The notes beneath the pieces were generated by a model that worked only from the letters and a program-made list of their open reading frames with translations, searched no databases and had not been told where the DNA came from. Below are positions 46,941 through 57,632 of a stretch of 64,000 nt of DNA, one piece after another. Every line of letters begins with the position of its first letter. Positions within the stretch are counted from its first letter, which is position 1. Source of the DNA: Brassica napus. Its lineage: Eukaryota > Streptophyta > Magnoliopsida > Brassicales > Brassicaceae. Location: NCBI RefSeq assembly GCF_020379485.1, contig NC_063452.1, positions 53,320,439-53,384,438 on the forward strand. Direction: 5' to 3'. Position numbers and translations under genes: made by a program.

Positions 46941-47062
46941 AAAAGTGAAGCCATCATTTTCATGCATAACGTCTTCTGCTCTAAATGTTCGTTTTTAATT
47001 TAAAATTTACACTGGCCTTATTATTCAAAACCCCACCATACCAAAACTGATTTTACGTTTGT
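46941..47062. repeat. Block shared with the upstream region of the intact AGO9 (duplication trace)
   Basis: CCATCATTTTCATGCATAAC, CTAAATGTTCGTTTTTAA and TATTATTCAAAACCCCACCA align with CCATCATTTTCATGTATAAC, TTAATGTTTGTTTTTA and TATTATTCAAACCCACTATA at 54207-54300. The same block lies upstream of each AGO9 copy, marking the far end of the duplicated unit. Confidence 0.75.
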
Positions 47063-47687
47063 AATTTGACTAGATTGGTATGGTAGAAATTCTTTTATCA
47101 ACGAAAACAAATATTGAAAGTAGTGAAATTTTGATGACAACTCATATTTTGTTTGTGAATAAAATATTTTAAGCTCTGCACAGAAAAACAGTAAAGCAAT
47201 TTTTATTGATTTACTGGGTCACAACGGACCAGCCTAGTTGGCCCACTAGTCTCATTGAAGGAGGGTGGGGATCGAGCCCCATATGCCAGGAGGCGTGGTA
47301 TGTAAAGAACTGCACTACAAGGCTCTCGGAAACTTAAGCATAATGTGAAAATGCTCTAGCACTGCTTCCTAAGAGTAGTGTGTCTACCAATTTCACCATA
47401 GCTGCAACTTATTTGTTTAATTATTTTAAATTAATTGTTAGTCCAGAATAATTTCTATCGCTGAGGGGATAGTACCAAAAACAAAGTTAAATAGTAGAAT
47501 AGATGAAACAACACTAATAATGTCTCAAAATACCGCTTTGATCAAAGCATTCACTCCAACAAAGCCCAGCAAAACTCTCAAAGAAGCGTCAAGAGTATCA
47601 TATAATAAAAGAAGAGTCTAAGGGGAATTTAAAGTTTTGTTGTTCATAAGCAAAGAAAATTTAAAAGCGGTGGGCTGCATGTTTCCT
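47063..47687. other. Duplication junction region and AGO9 3' flank
   Basis: Contains the junction between the two AGO9 units. A tRNA-like or SINE-like patch lies at 47225-47275: CAGCCTAGTTGG, then GGATCGAGCCCC about 30 bp on, resembling A and B boxes. From about 47560 it aligns with the flank beyond the stop codon of the broken copy. No gene seen. Confidence 0.5.
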
Positions 47688-50600
47688 TTAGCAGAAGAAC
47701 ATGGAGCTTGCAACATACGAGTTCAACATTGGCATGGGTGGCACAGGGGCTTCTCCAGATCTCGTGATCCCATCATGGATCGATGATCTCTCAGACAGAG
47801 ACATATCCTCAAATTTCATCACAGTTCCCATCTGTGCAGCCGCCAAATGAGCATAACAAATAGGTGCAACTGCAACAACAACAAAAAAACATTAACGAAA
47901 CTTGAGATATTTGCACATATTGCAACCATCATGCATTAAGATTATTGCACATAGTGGAAGCAGCGAAGTCAGTAGTAATCCACCATATGTTAAGAAGAAA
48001 ACAATATTAGTCAAAACAACAAGTAACGTTAAAAAGATGTGAGAATTTACCGACAGAGATGGCAGTGGTGCTCCTCTGGTAGCTACAATTACCAAAGCAG
48101 ACAAGTTTAGTAGACATTACATAAACAAATGTTTCACATAAAGAACACAAAAAGTGATGTAATCCTTACACATATGATAGAGAATGCACAAGTTCTTGGA
48201 GGTCATCTGTCGAAAATCTAATCTCATCATAAAGCACATGGTAATGCGTTGGCCTGGTAGTTCCCTAAAACATCAAAATCAATAGAATTTTTTTCATTCC
48301 ATTCATAATGGATTTGAGCAGACGACTTCCACTAGAAGGAACTATTTACTTACGATCAATCCAGCATGGGCACAGAGATAGAAGTCATTGTTGTGTGGGT
48401 GACAGATCCTGCTGTCAACTATTGTTCCTGCAACATGTTTCAACTCATTTTAAACCACAATGGCCAAAAGAAAATCATGCTCAGGTCAAATGTATTCTTA
48501 CCTGGAAGAACATTTTCAGTGCCTCTATCCTGGAAGAACTTGGTGTGATGGTTCTTCTGGGCAATGATCACTGTGAACTTTGGTTCCCAATTTTCTTCAA
48601 CAAACTTGCATGCCTAATAATGTAACCCAAGAAAATAAATCAAGTCCATAAATGTCGATCATACACTAAATAAACAAACCATAATAACCATACCTGCATC
48701 ATTTGATCCAATTCAATGTTGAGAACTTGATTGAACTGTGAATCACTTACACCATCCCTACATGTAACATTAATAACCAAAAGTTAACCAAAATGTATTA
48801 TATATACTACTTTCAAAAAATCACCTTAATAAGTATATACCTGAAAATGATAATGTGTTCAGGTCTCCTCTTCCCCGAGCTTATGTAAAAGTCGAACAAG
48901 AGCTCCCTGAAAAGTGCATAAAGTTTCCCATTAATATGACAAAAGCCTCTGCCACATATGAACACAGCACAAAGAGTAGTCCAAGAAGTCAAACCAGAAA
49001 ATTCCTTCATCTACTAGTTTTCCCTTTTCGTTGGGGACAAGTTTGAAGAGATTATCAATCATTTCCGTTTTCCGAGATTGTGTGCGCACACATGCCCTAT
49101 ATTTCGAGATGAGTGGCCATTCTCTGGAGCCCACAACCTATGGTTTCAAAACACACAAACATATACAAGACTTTAGACTTAAACTCTCTATATATGGTTG
49201 ACATCATAAGAAACGAGAAACAATGTTACCGCAGCAATTGATGGTATGTCAGACTGGTTAGGGGAACCATGGGATACATCTATCCCAACAATGAAAGTAG
49301 GAACTTGCGTTACTAAAGGCATCATTGCTCGTGAGCGTTCCATAGCTAACAGGGAGTTCAGTCCACCAAGCTGTGCATATACGAAATAGAGTTTGTAAAG
49401 TCTTTATAACCAATCTTGAAATTTTAAATGACTGAAACTTCAATGTTCAGAAACTACCTTGGCATTTATCTTGAGAAGAACATTGGTGATATACTGATCT
49501 CTTACGTTTTTTGGAGGAGCAATACACTGAGTAACAATTCCATGTTCAATAAGATTCTTCTTCTTCCAAGGCCCTGGAACATTCAGAGACAAGTTTCACA
49601 TTTACATTCATTAGTTTTTACAAAAAAAGAAAAAAAAGAGAGAGACCATATTCAAGAATAGTAAGTAGAATACAGTTATACCATAAACAAGAGAGTTTTT
49701 CTTTTCTGCGAGAACGCAAAGAATGAATTTTGGCTTTCCTTCTTTTCTGAGTTCAGATTGGATCTGCTCAAACATCTTTTCTACTCTGATATTGGCTGGT
49801 GCACCCCTATAGTTAGGATTTTCTTGAAATACGACTTTGTATGGAGGTTCTACATTCTGAAAGAAAAAAAACAAATAATAAGGGAAGGACGATAAAGAGT
49901 AGTAGTGCATATGATTGAGTTTCTGAATAGTCAAGTAATGATTCAAAAGAAAGCCTACCATTCCTTTCATCTTTCCACATCTAATCAAGTCAGAAATTAG
50001 CCTATCTGTATCACATCCAGCAGAGAAGTTCACAACAACCCATCTAGTAACCGTGACTGGCTCAACAAGTTTCTGAAAAAAGAAATACAATTAGTATCAT
50101 AGCTTGAAATAGTAATTAGAAAATATGAATTATCTATGCACCTTTTTATTGAAGTTCCAACGCCCATTGCGAGGTTGAAACTCCTCTCCATTGCCTATTC
50201 TCAGCTGTTTGAAAACAAGAACAAATAATTAACATTTAACCTTCAAGACTCAAAAAGGAAATGATACTTGCAAGAGAAGCAAGGTAAGCCCTACCCTTGG
50301 TGCTGGTAAAACGCGACCCTCCACTTGGATGAAGCTAGAGCCAATGCTGACACCACTTTCTTGCAACACAAGGTCAGCGTTATAATTGCTCTTCTTCATA
50401 CTCTTCAAGATGAATAACATAAAACCAAATTAAATTAGACAGAAAAATTCAAAGTCTCATGGATAATGGAAAAAAAGAAGACCTACATTGGTTAGTGAAG
50501 CCATTCTGTCAGGTGGACTCTGCCTAGAATTTTCTACCAGAGAAGCCTTCTGAAAACTACTAAGCGATTTGGTGTAACGCTGTAGACTCACAAGTTCACA

Positions 50601-52334
50601 GTGCTAAAAATATTTTTTTTTTTTAAAAAGCATAAGACTGACTGTGCATGAAAATTTCATGAGTACAAAAAGAAGAAAACAACAATGCACTAAAGTTACC
50701 TCAATGGGGATGTAATTTGGGCGATTTGGCTTACCAACATTGATGCAAGGAAAGTCACCTGAATATCGCAGTTTGAGACCGCGAATCTCGGTGAAGTACT
50801 TGTACACGGTAATCTGAACTTCCCCCATCTCTTTTTTAGAATTCATAGTAAACCTATATCAATTAAAGAAAGATATGTTGGAAAGAACTCAAAGAGATGT
50901 AAACATGTAAACTACACACATTTGATCTTTGCAGCGTTCTTCACTTAGTCCAGTTATCTTGCATTCTCTATTTGAGGGGACAACCTTAACTCTAAGATTT
51001 TTGAGAGCACGCCTAGCCTGATGAGATAAAACCAGATAATTAAGTACACTTCCCAAAGATAGTAAAACGTCTGTGATATTATGCAGCACATATAAGATGG
51101 TGTACCTTATTCCAGTCAAGATACTTTGGGTCATTCACATTCTGATTTGCAAGAAGAAAATCAATAACAGGGCCTGGTTGTACTACCATTGTAGTTGAAG
51201 TGTCTAAAGAAAAGAAAAATCGAAAAAAACAAGTGTTAATTAATAGCCAAAATGTTACAAAGAAGAGTCTAATTACACATTAAGTTTAAAAAACGAATTA
51301 CCGATGTTCAAGGATAAGCCTCTTTGAGTAGTTTTGAAGCTTGTGTGGAACCCTCTAGCACCAAATACACCTCCGCCAATGTTTATATAGTTCCGAGCAT
51401 CGTTATGAAAAAATGATTGGCGAACAAGTAGGCAACCTCTGCAGAGAGAAGTTAGAACATGTATAAAAGACCAGACAGAGAATGAATGTTTCTGAAAGAC
51501 ATTCCACAAATCAGCTTACTGCCTAGCTGCATTCTGACGCAAAATGACATCCAACACTCTTGTAGCATCTTGAAGATTATCTGTTTCCTTTCCTCGAATA
51601 GCGCTTGCAATAGCTTGCATGGGGATCCTTGCAGCATAGCTTATCTCAACCATGAACTTCTTGGATCGGTGTGGCAGCCTTGATCTTTTCCTGTCCGCAT
51701 CATTTGTTTCATTTGGGCTAGCATTTCCAGTGTTGTTTCTGTAGATAAAGAGAATATTATCAACTCATCTTAAACTTGATAACAACATGGTAAATATGTT
51801 TTAAAACCAAACTGGACCTGCTAGAAGGTGTGTTTTCAAGAACGACTAAGAAATCCATTTTGTTGCTAGGAAGAACACCAATGGTGAACAGATTCTTCTG
51901 GCCATCATAAGCAAAGTATTTGGATCCTAAATCTGTTCGATACGTTTCCTGAACCTTTTCAAGAATCTTCCTAAAAACACCTTTAGCCTCCATTGGACTC
52001 CCATCTTCATATGTAATAGTAACCTGTATCCAAGGATCATACCAAGCAAGTACTTTAAAGCAATGAACATTTATAAGCAGAAAAAAACAGTGATACAATA
52101 GAATACTAGAGGAAAACGTGCACATACACTGTAACGATAGAAGTGGCCATTTGCGTTGTTGAAGTTGACTCTGAAGTGATTGGTAAGAAGAGGTGTCCTC
52201 ACTCCTTCGGACCCGATGCCACGCCGAGCCATTGGAAGAAGGGTGGTCTTTTTGATAGGCTCTCGTTCAGGCACAAGGTTTGGTGGAACTACCGGTGGGG
52301 GAGGTGGTAGCCGTTTTGCTTCATGAGAATCCAT
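47688..52334 (-). CDS. AGO9: AGO9-like Argonaute, intact, 22 coding exons, 906 aa
   Basis: Coding exons in transcript order: 52334-52128, 52023-51818, 51738-51520, 51438-51302, 51203-51106, 51017-50920, 50853-50700, 50603-50487, 50402-50295, 50204-50142, 50072-49959, 49856-49682, 49573-49458, 49370-49230, 49137-48995, 48906-48841, 48757-48694, 48613-48502, 48427-48354, 48264-48170, 48082-48051, 47869-47688. They sum to 2721 nt with no stop and all GT-AG junctions. The order is N domain, PAZ, MID, PIWI. The slicer tetrad is complete: D635 (GMDVSHG), E676 (SRKTEM), D722 (FRDGVSD), H854 (CYAHLAA). The start (MDSHEAKR) and end (SSMFFC) fit the AGO4/6/8/9 clade, which loads 24-nt siRNAs for RNA-directed DNA methylation; Arabidopsis AGO9 acts in ovules to restrict gamete-lineage fate. 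Position beside NSE1 supports AGO9 over AGO4. It has a 5'-UTR intron of about 1.4 kb. Confidence 0.93.
51439..51519 (-). other. 81-bp intron present only in the intact AGO9 copy
   Basis: GTAAGC donor and TCTGCAG acceptor interrupt AGGCA|AGGTTGCC. The broken copy has the same coding sequence continuous (356 nt in one exon; 219+137=356 here). Confidence 0.9.
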
Positions 52335-52536
52335 ATCTGCAGGAAGACAATCAGAAGTTCAGAAGAAATGACGACAGAATCAAAGTACATTTTTTATGGT
52401 AATGGTAAAAGCATGAACACAACATGTACTTTTAGGAGTTCGGTATCAGCTCAGCTGTTCAGGTTCGGTTCAGATTTATATTCATATTCATGTTTTAGAT
52501 TTTCAATGATTATAAATTTAAGCCTTTTTAGGTATC

Positions 52537-52730
52537 TACAGTATAACCTCTTTAAATTAATACTCTATAAATTAATATACACTAAAAATCTCTATAAAAT
52601 AATATAATTTTATAAATTGAACTTTTGGTTCAATTAGTATATCAATAAATTAATATCTCTATAAATTAATAAAAAAATTATAGTTTTGGTATAGTCCCAA
52701 CATTATTAATTTATAGAGTTTTCACTATAC
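52537..52730. mobile_element. Small MITE in the AGO9 5'-UTR intron
   Basis: Inverted ends: CAGTATAACCTCTTTAAATT with TAATA on the left, against (reverse-complemented) GTATAGTGAAAACTCTATAA with ATTAATA on the right. Inner TCTATAAATTAATA motifs are repeated. About 194 bp; target duplication not resolved. Confidence 0.6.
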
Positions 52731-53294
52731 GTTAATTCGGGTTCGGTTTGTATTCATTCTAACTTTTGCGTGTTTGGTTCAGGTTCAGGTATCCATTAAA
52801 ATCATGTAACTAAAAACAAATCAAATGTACGTCGAATCTTTAAAATCCAAAAATAAAGTAATATACAACAAGTAAGTTTGTATATGTATTACTAAATACC
52901 TAAATTGACATGAAAATTGGTTTGATTTGGATATTTCACCGGAGAGCTCTCCGGTAGGTATTTAGAGTGTTTTAAGTATTTTTTTTTATTTTTGAATATT
53001 TATTGTTGCTATTTTGAATAATTTTGGATATTTTCCAGATTTGTTGGATAACTCCAAGTATTTTAGATATTTTGAATATTTATGCATATTAGATTTAAAA
53101 TAATTAATATATTTAAGCATGTATATTTTTGGATGTCAAATATTTTGGTTCGGATCGGATTTTGTTATGTTTCTTTAGATATTAGAATTTTGGATTCATT
53201 CTGAACATTATACCATTTTGGTTTGCTATAAATTTTTTAGATTGAATTCCGTTAAATTCTTCAGATATAGATATTTTACCACTCTAATAACATA

Positions 53295-53529
53295 CTTTCT
53301 CTGTTTCACAAAGATAGATTTTTTAGTGATTTCACACCTATTAAAAAAATATATTAAATCACTATAATACATATATCGTTTTTTTAATTTTTAATTTTTA
53401 ATAATTTTTAATCAATAATAATTCAATAAAGTCAATTAATTTTCTTAAATATCACAATTTTTCATAGAAAATACAAAAAAAAATTATCTTTGTGAAACAA
53501 TTTTTTTTTCTAAAACCTAACGGAGGGAG
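53295..53529. mobile_element. Stowaway-like MITE in the AGO9 5'-UTR intron
   Basis: Left CTTTCTCTGTTTCACAAAGA and right (reverse-complemented) CTCCCTCCGTTAGG, with an inner ATCTTTGTGAAACA complement, bounded by TA dinucleotides (53293-53294, 53530-53531). CTCCCTCCGT is the common Stowaway terminus. Confidence 0.75.
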
Positions 53530-53744
53530 TATGTCATTCCCATAAGCCAGACAATTTGTTCAGACAAATTTACTTTCCTAGAACTAAACCTCTTTTTTCT
53601 TGGAAAATTTAAATATTTTTTTGTTATCATTTAAATATTTTTTTATAATTGAAAAAAAAACACGCCAACATTAATTTATTTATGCATGGAATCATACTAA
53701 ATAGTTGGCATGCGTTGAACGATTTAAAGGGAGAAAAGTATACC

Positions 53745-53876
53745 TGCTTCACTGAGATTAAGAGAGGAAATGACGACGAAGAAACCCCTAGAGCAACGGA
53801 TAGAGAGGGAGGTGTTTGAGGAGACGAAAGATTTATGGGCGGTGCAGTCTCTCACGCTCCCTACCCTATATATACG
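53745..53876 (-). promoter_or_regulatory. Leader exon and TATA box of intact AGO9
   Basis: The minus strand has GTATATATAGGG at 53865-53876, a strong TATA box. About 30 bp downstream begins a leader that ends at a donor (GTGAAGCAG|GTATAC, about 53744). It splices to the acceptor CTGCAG just before the ATG (52338-52342), leaving an intron of about 1.4 kb that hosts two MITEs. Confidence 0.7.
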
Positions 53877-54194
53877 CAGATTCAAATAGAAGAAAATAAT
53901 GTGTTCTTAATCAAAAAATAAAATAAAAAATAAAAATTAGGTGTTTCCTCCTTTGGATTTCCTTTTTTATTTGTGCCACATATATTACTATTACTTTATT
54001 TTGAAAATGGTCAAATCAAAACGTTGAAAAAAGTTCACAAATCCGTAATTTCTATATTCTGCTGCAAATGACATATCTGTATATATATAAAGAAAACAAA
54101 ATAATGATTGTGATTGGATAACAACTTTAGAGTTTAGAGTAATTTTTTTACAAGCCATCATATTATTGTTTGCCTTTCCTACGATCTTCTCTAT

Positions 54195-54305
54195 ATGAAC
54201 AGCAATCCATCATTTTCATGTATAACTTCTGTTCTTAATGTTTGTTTTTACATATAAAACTGACAATCACTATTATTATTCAAACCCACTATACCCAAAC
54301 AGTTT
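54195..54305. repeat. Upstream duplication block partner of 46941-47062
   Basis: See the paired entry. Same orientation and about 80% identity by eye, 5' of the intact AGO9. Confidence 0.75.
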
Positions 54306-56580
54306 GTAAATGCAAAAAGAAAAAAATCCATAAATATTTAAATTATTATAAATATGCAAATTCTATTTATTTATTTTTATGATATTTCTGCAAAGTCATG
54401 TTCCAAAAATGCATAATGCTATTTTTCGATGTAAATCTAGCAAGTTATTTTAAAACTTGTAGTTTGCATTTAGTTTCAATTTATGGTGTTTGTACACACT
54501 CTTTTATTAGAAAAATGCAACCCCAAAATCCATAAATTTTAACTATTATAAAATTTATAACTTGTATTTAGTTTTTTTTTTTAATAATATTTGTGAAAAA
54601 TCGCTTTCCAAAAATGTATAATGAAACTTTCCATGTAAATCTTAAAGACCAGGTAAGTAAGTTATTTTCGAATTTGTCGTTTATATTTAATTTCTATCTT
54701 TAGCGTTTATGCGGACTCTTTTATTAGACATATGCAACAAAAAATTTTCCCATAAATTTTAAAGCTACTATAAAATTCATAAATTTTATTTATTTTTGTT
54801 ATATAATATTTTTCCTAAGTCACTTTCCAAAAATGTAAAACAAAATTAAGCCATGTAAATCTTATAAGCTCAGGTAAGTAAGTCGTTTGCATTTAGTTTC
54901 TATCTTCAATGTACGGACTCTATTATTATAGATATGCAACACAAAATCTTCCATAAATTTTAAAACTATTATAAAATTTGAAACATGTACTCCCTCCGTT
55001 TCGTAATATAAGTAGTTTTGGCTAAACGCGCGAAGATTAAGAAAATTATTATATTTTTAAAAAATATTTTATAATAAATAGGTTAAATATAATTTAACCA
55101 ATAAAAAATAAGTTTATTTAATTTGATTGGTCATATTGTATTCAATAAATGTAAAAGTTACCTAGAAATACGAAAACTACTTATATTTTGAAACAAAAAC
55201 ATTTCCCTAAAACTACTTACAATATGAAACGGAGGGAGTATTTATTTTTGTTTGATAAAATTTTGCAAAATTGCATTCCAAAAATGCAATAATGATTTTT
55301 TTCATGTAAATCTTAAAGACCCATATAATTAAGCTATTTAAAACATGTCGTGGGCATTTAATTTCTATCTTTGGTGTTTATACAGACTTTTTAAAATAGA
55401 CACAAGAAATAACATTTTCCATAAATTTCAAACTATTAAAAATGTCTAACTTGTGATTTAATTATTATTTTTGTTTTATAATAGTCATGTAAATTTACTT
55501 TTCAAAAAATTCATACTGAGATATTTTTCTTGTAAATCTTAAAAGCTCAGTAAGTAAGTCGTTTGAATTTACTTTCTATCTTTAATGTTTGTACAGACAG
55601 TTTTATTAGAAACATGCAACAACGATTTTTTTCATAAATTTTAAAACTATTAGAAAATTTCTACCTTGTATTTATATTTGGTTTTATAATATTTGTGCGG
55701 TATCACATTCCAAAAATGTATAATGAGAATTTTTCTATGCAGGTCTTAAAAGATTAGGTAAGTAAGTAATTTTAGAACATGTCGGTGCATTTAATTTCTA
55801 ACTTTAGTGTTTTTGCGGACTCTTTTATTAGAAACCTGCAACATTTTTTTTCATAAATTTAAAACTAATATGAAGTTTGTAATTTGTATTCTATTTTTGT
55901 TTGTAATATTCATGTGAAGTTGATTTCCATAAAAATGCATAAATGATATTTTTCCCGGTAAAGTTTAAAAGCTCATGTAAGTAAGTCGTTTTCATTCAAT
56001 TTCTATTTTGATGTTTTATGGACTCTTTTTATTAGAAACATGCAGAAAATTTTTTGTTACGTAAATTTTAAAAGTTTCAACTTGTATGTTTTTGTTTGTA
56101 CTGACTCTTTTATTAGAAACATGCAATGATAATATTTCCAAAAAAACTATTATAAAATTTTAATTTTAATTTTAATTTATTTTTGTTTTATAATATTCGT
56201 ACGAAATCTCTTTCCAAAAATGTATAATCTAAACTTTTCCAATAAATCTTAAAATCTCATGTAAGTATATATGTTGTTTACATTTAATTTCCATATTTAA
56301 TGTTTGTACAGACTCATTTATTAAAAACATGTAACGATAATTTTTCATAAATTTTTTTAATTAGTCTAAATCTATAGCTTCTACTTTTTTTATAATATTC
56401 ATGCGAAATCACTTTCTGAAAATGTACAATTAAAATTTTTCAACGTAATGTTAAATGCTCAGATAAGTAAGCTACTTTAAAATTTATTGCTTGTATTAAA
56501 TTATATTTTTAGTATTTTAAAATTACTACAAATTTGAAACTTGTATAAATTTAAAACTTACCGTTTGCAGTAAATCTGGT
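54306..56580. repeat. Degenerate tandem array of about 205-bp units (about 10 copies)
   Basis: The word TTCCAAAAATG and variants recurs at about 54400, 54604, 54822, 55274, 55499, 55705, 55922, 56210 and 56411. Spacing is 201-225 bp, except one gap of 452 that is explained by a 249-bp MITE and one of about 288. Each unit also carries TGTAAATCTTAAA, GGTAAGTAAG, TTTAATTTCTATCTTTA, ACTCTTTTATTAGAAACATG and a CATAAATTTTAAAACTATTA block in the same order. No coding potential. It is a local satellite-like array upstream of AGO9. Confidence 0.87.
54990..55238. mobile_element. Stowaway MITE (249 bp) inside one unit of the tandem array
   Basis: CTCCCTCCGTTTCGTAATAT at the left and its near inverse at the right (CTCCCTCCGTTTCATATTGT), flanked by TA (54988-54989, 55239-55240). 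Classic plant Stowaway structure. Confidence 0.93.
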
Positions 56581-57600
56581 TTTATTAATAAGATGAAAAA
56601 AGATACATTATGAGATATTTAACTGTTGAACAGTATACTATTTCCGGTGACTAAAACAAGAAATTATTGGAAACTAAATCTATATAAGGGACACAGACAT
56701 AAACAAAACATTAACAAAGATAAAGCAGACTGAATTGGAACACCGAGAAAAATCCAAGGATAATGTTGTTTTTCATGTTTTAAAATGTATAACCAAACTT
56801 CCTTTTTCATATAAACCGTACCAAATCAATAAAAGTTATTTATCTGAATAATTTTTTTTATTCGATTAAAATATAAAGTATTGAATCTTAAGCAGATTCT
56901 TTTTACTCCTTTGTTCTCGTTCTCGGGCAACCGTGCCATGAAGTTATATATTTATGCAATTTTAATAGTATGTTTGTTTATGTGTGTGCTTCCCTTAAAT
57001 AGTGACCGAAATTAAAACTACCAATAGTTCTGACGTAGGTTGCATGGAAACTTAATTCAATCTCCTTTTCTCGTTTCGGAAACGTTTCAGAATATAAATC
57101 TTTTGGAAATTTATGGGAACGCATTGGAAACGTTATTTTTGAAAATTTTCATTTTAGAAAAAGAAATTTGGCGACATAACTATAAGACAACGCAAAATTA
57201 AGTATGTAACCATAACATCTAAGAGACTATGATATTTATACAATATATACTATTTTGTCCTTCTTCACCTTCACCTTTCTTTTTCAAGTAATTTTATAAG
57301 TTTAAGAATAACTAATTCGGATTTTTTATATATCTATAAAAAACATTTAAAAAAATTTGTATATGAAATGTTTTGAATTTTGTAAAACTAACATATATTT
57401 ATAAAATTGAATATTTACAGTTATACTAAGGTTATGTTCTATTCTATTTTGTAATGTAGAATAGATTTATAATTATACAATCTCATTTTCTTCCATTTCT
57501 CCATTTTTCTCTTTTCTATCTTCTTCCCTATGTTCTTCCCTCTCCCCTTGCCTCCTCTCTCTCTATATTTCTCTTTTTTTTCTTTCTCTATAACAGGTAA
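56581..57600. other. AT-rich spacer, no gene seen
   Basis: Low-complexity DNA. A polypyrimidine TTCTATTCTA..CTCTCTCCC module near 57435-57595 recurs at about 58205-58335, suggesting another small repeat family. Confidence 0.45.
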
Positions 57601-57632
57601 CTAGAACTTGATCCGCACACCCGTGCGGATAT
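57601..57632 (-). mobile_element. Helitron 3' terminus, minus strand
   Basis: Minus strand reads ATCCGCACGGGTGTGCGGAT (hairpin) and then, 7 bases on, terminal CTAG followed by T (57600). That is the Helitron 3' end. The element would extend rightward from here; its 5' end was not found, so only the terminus is annotated. Confidence 0.6.

Noticed and set aside
47225..47275. Possible tRNA or SINE
   Set aside because: A-box and B-box resemblance only; no clear ends, tail or target duplication, so not called as an element.
47688..52334. Assigning the intact Argonaute to AGO4 or AGO8 instead of AGO9
   Set aside because: Position beside NSE1 and LARP1A favours AGO9. AGO8 in Arabidopsis is near but not in this gene interval. 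Only a tree could settle it fully.
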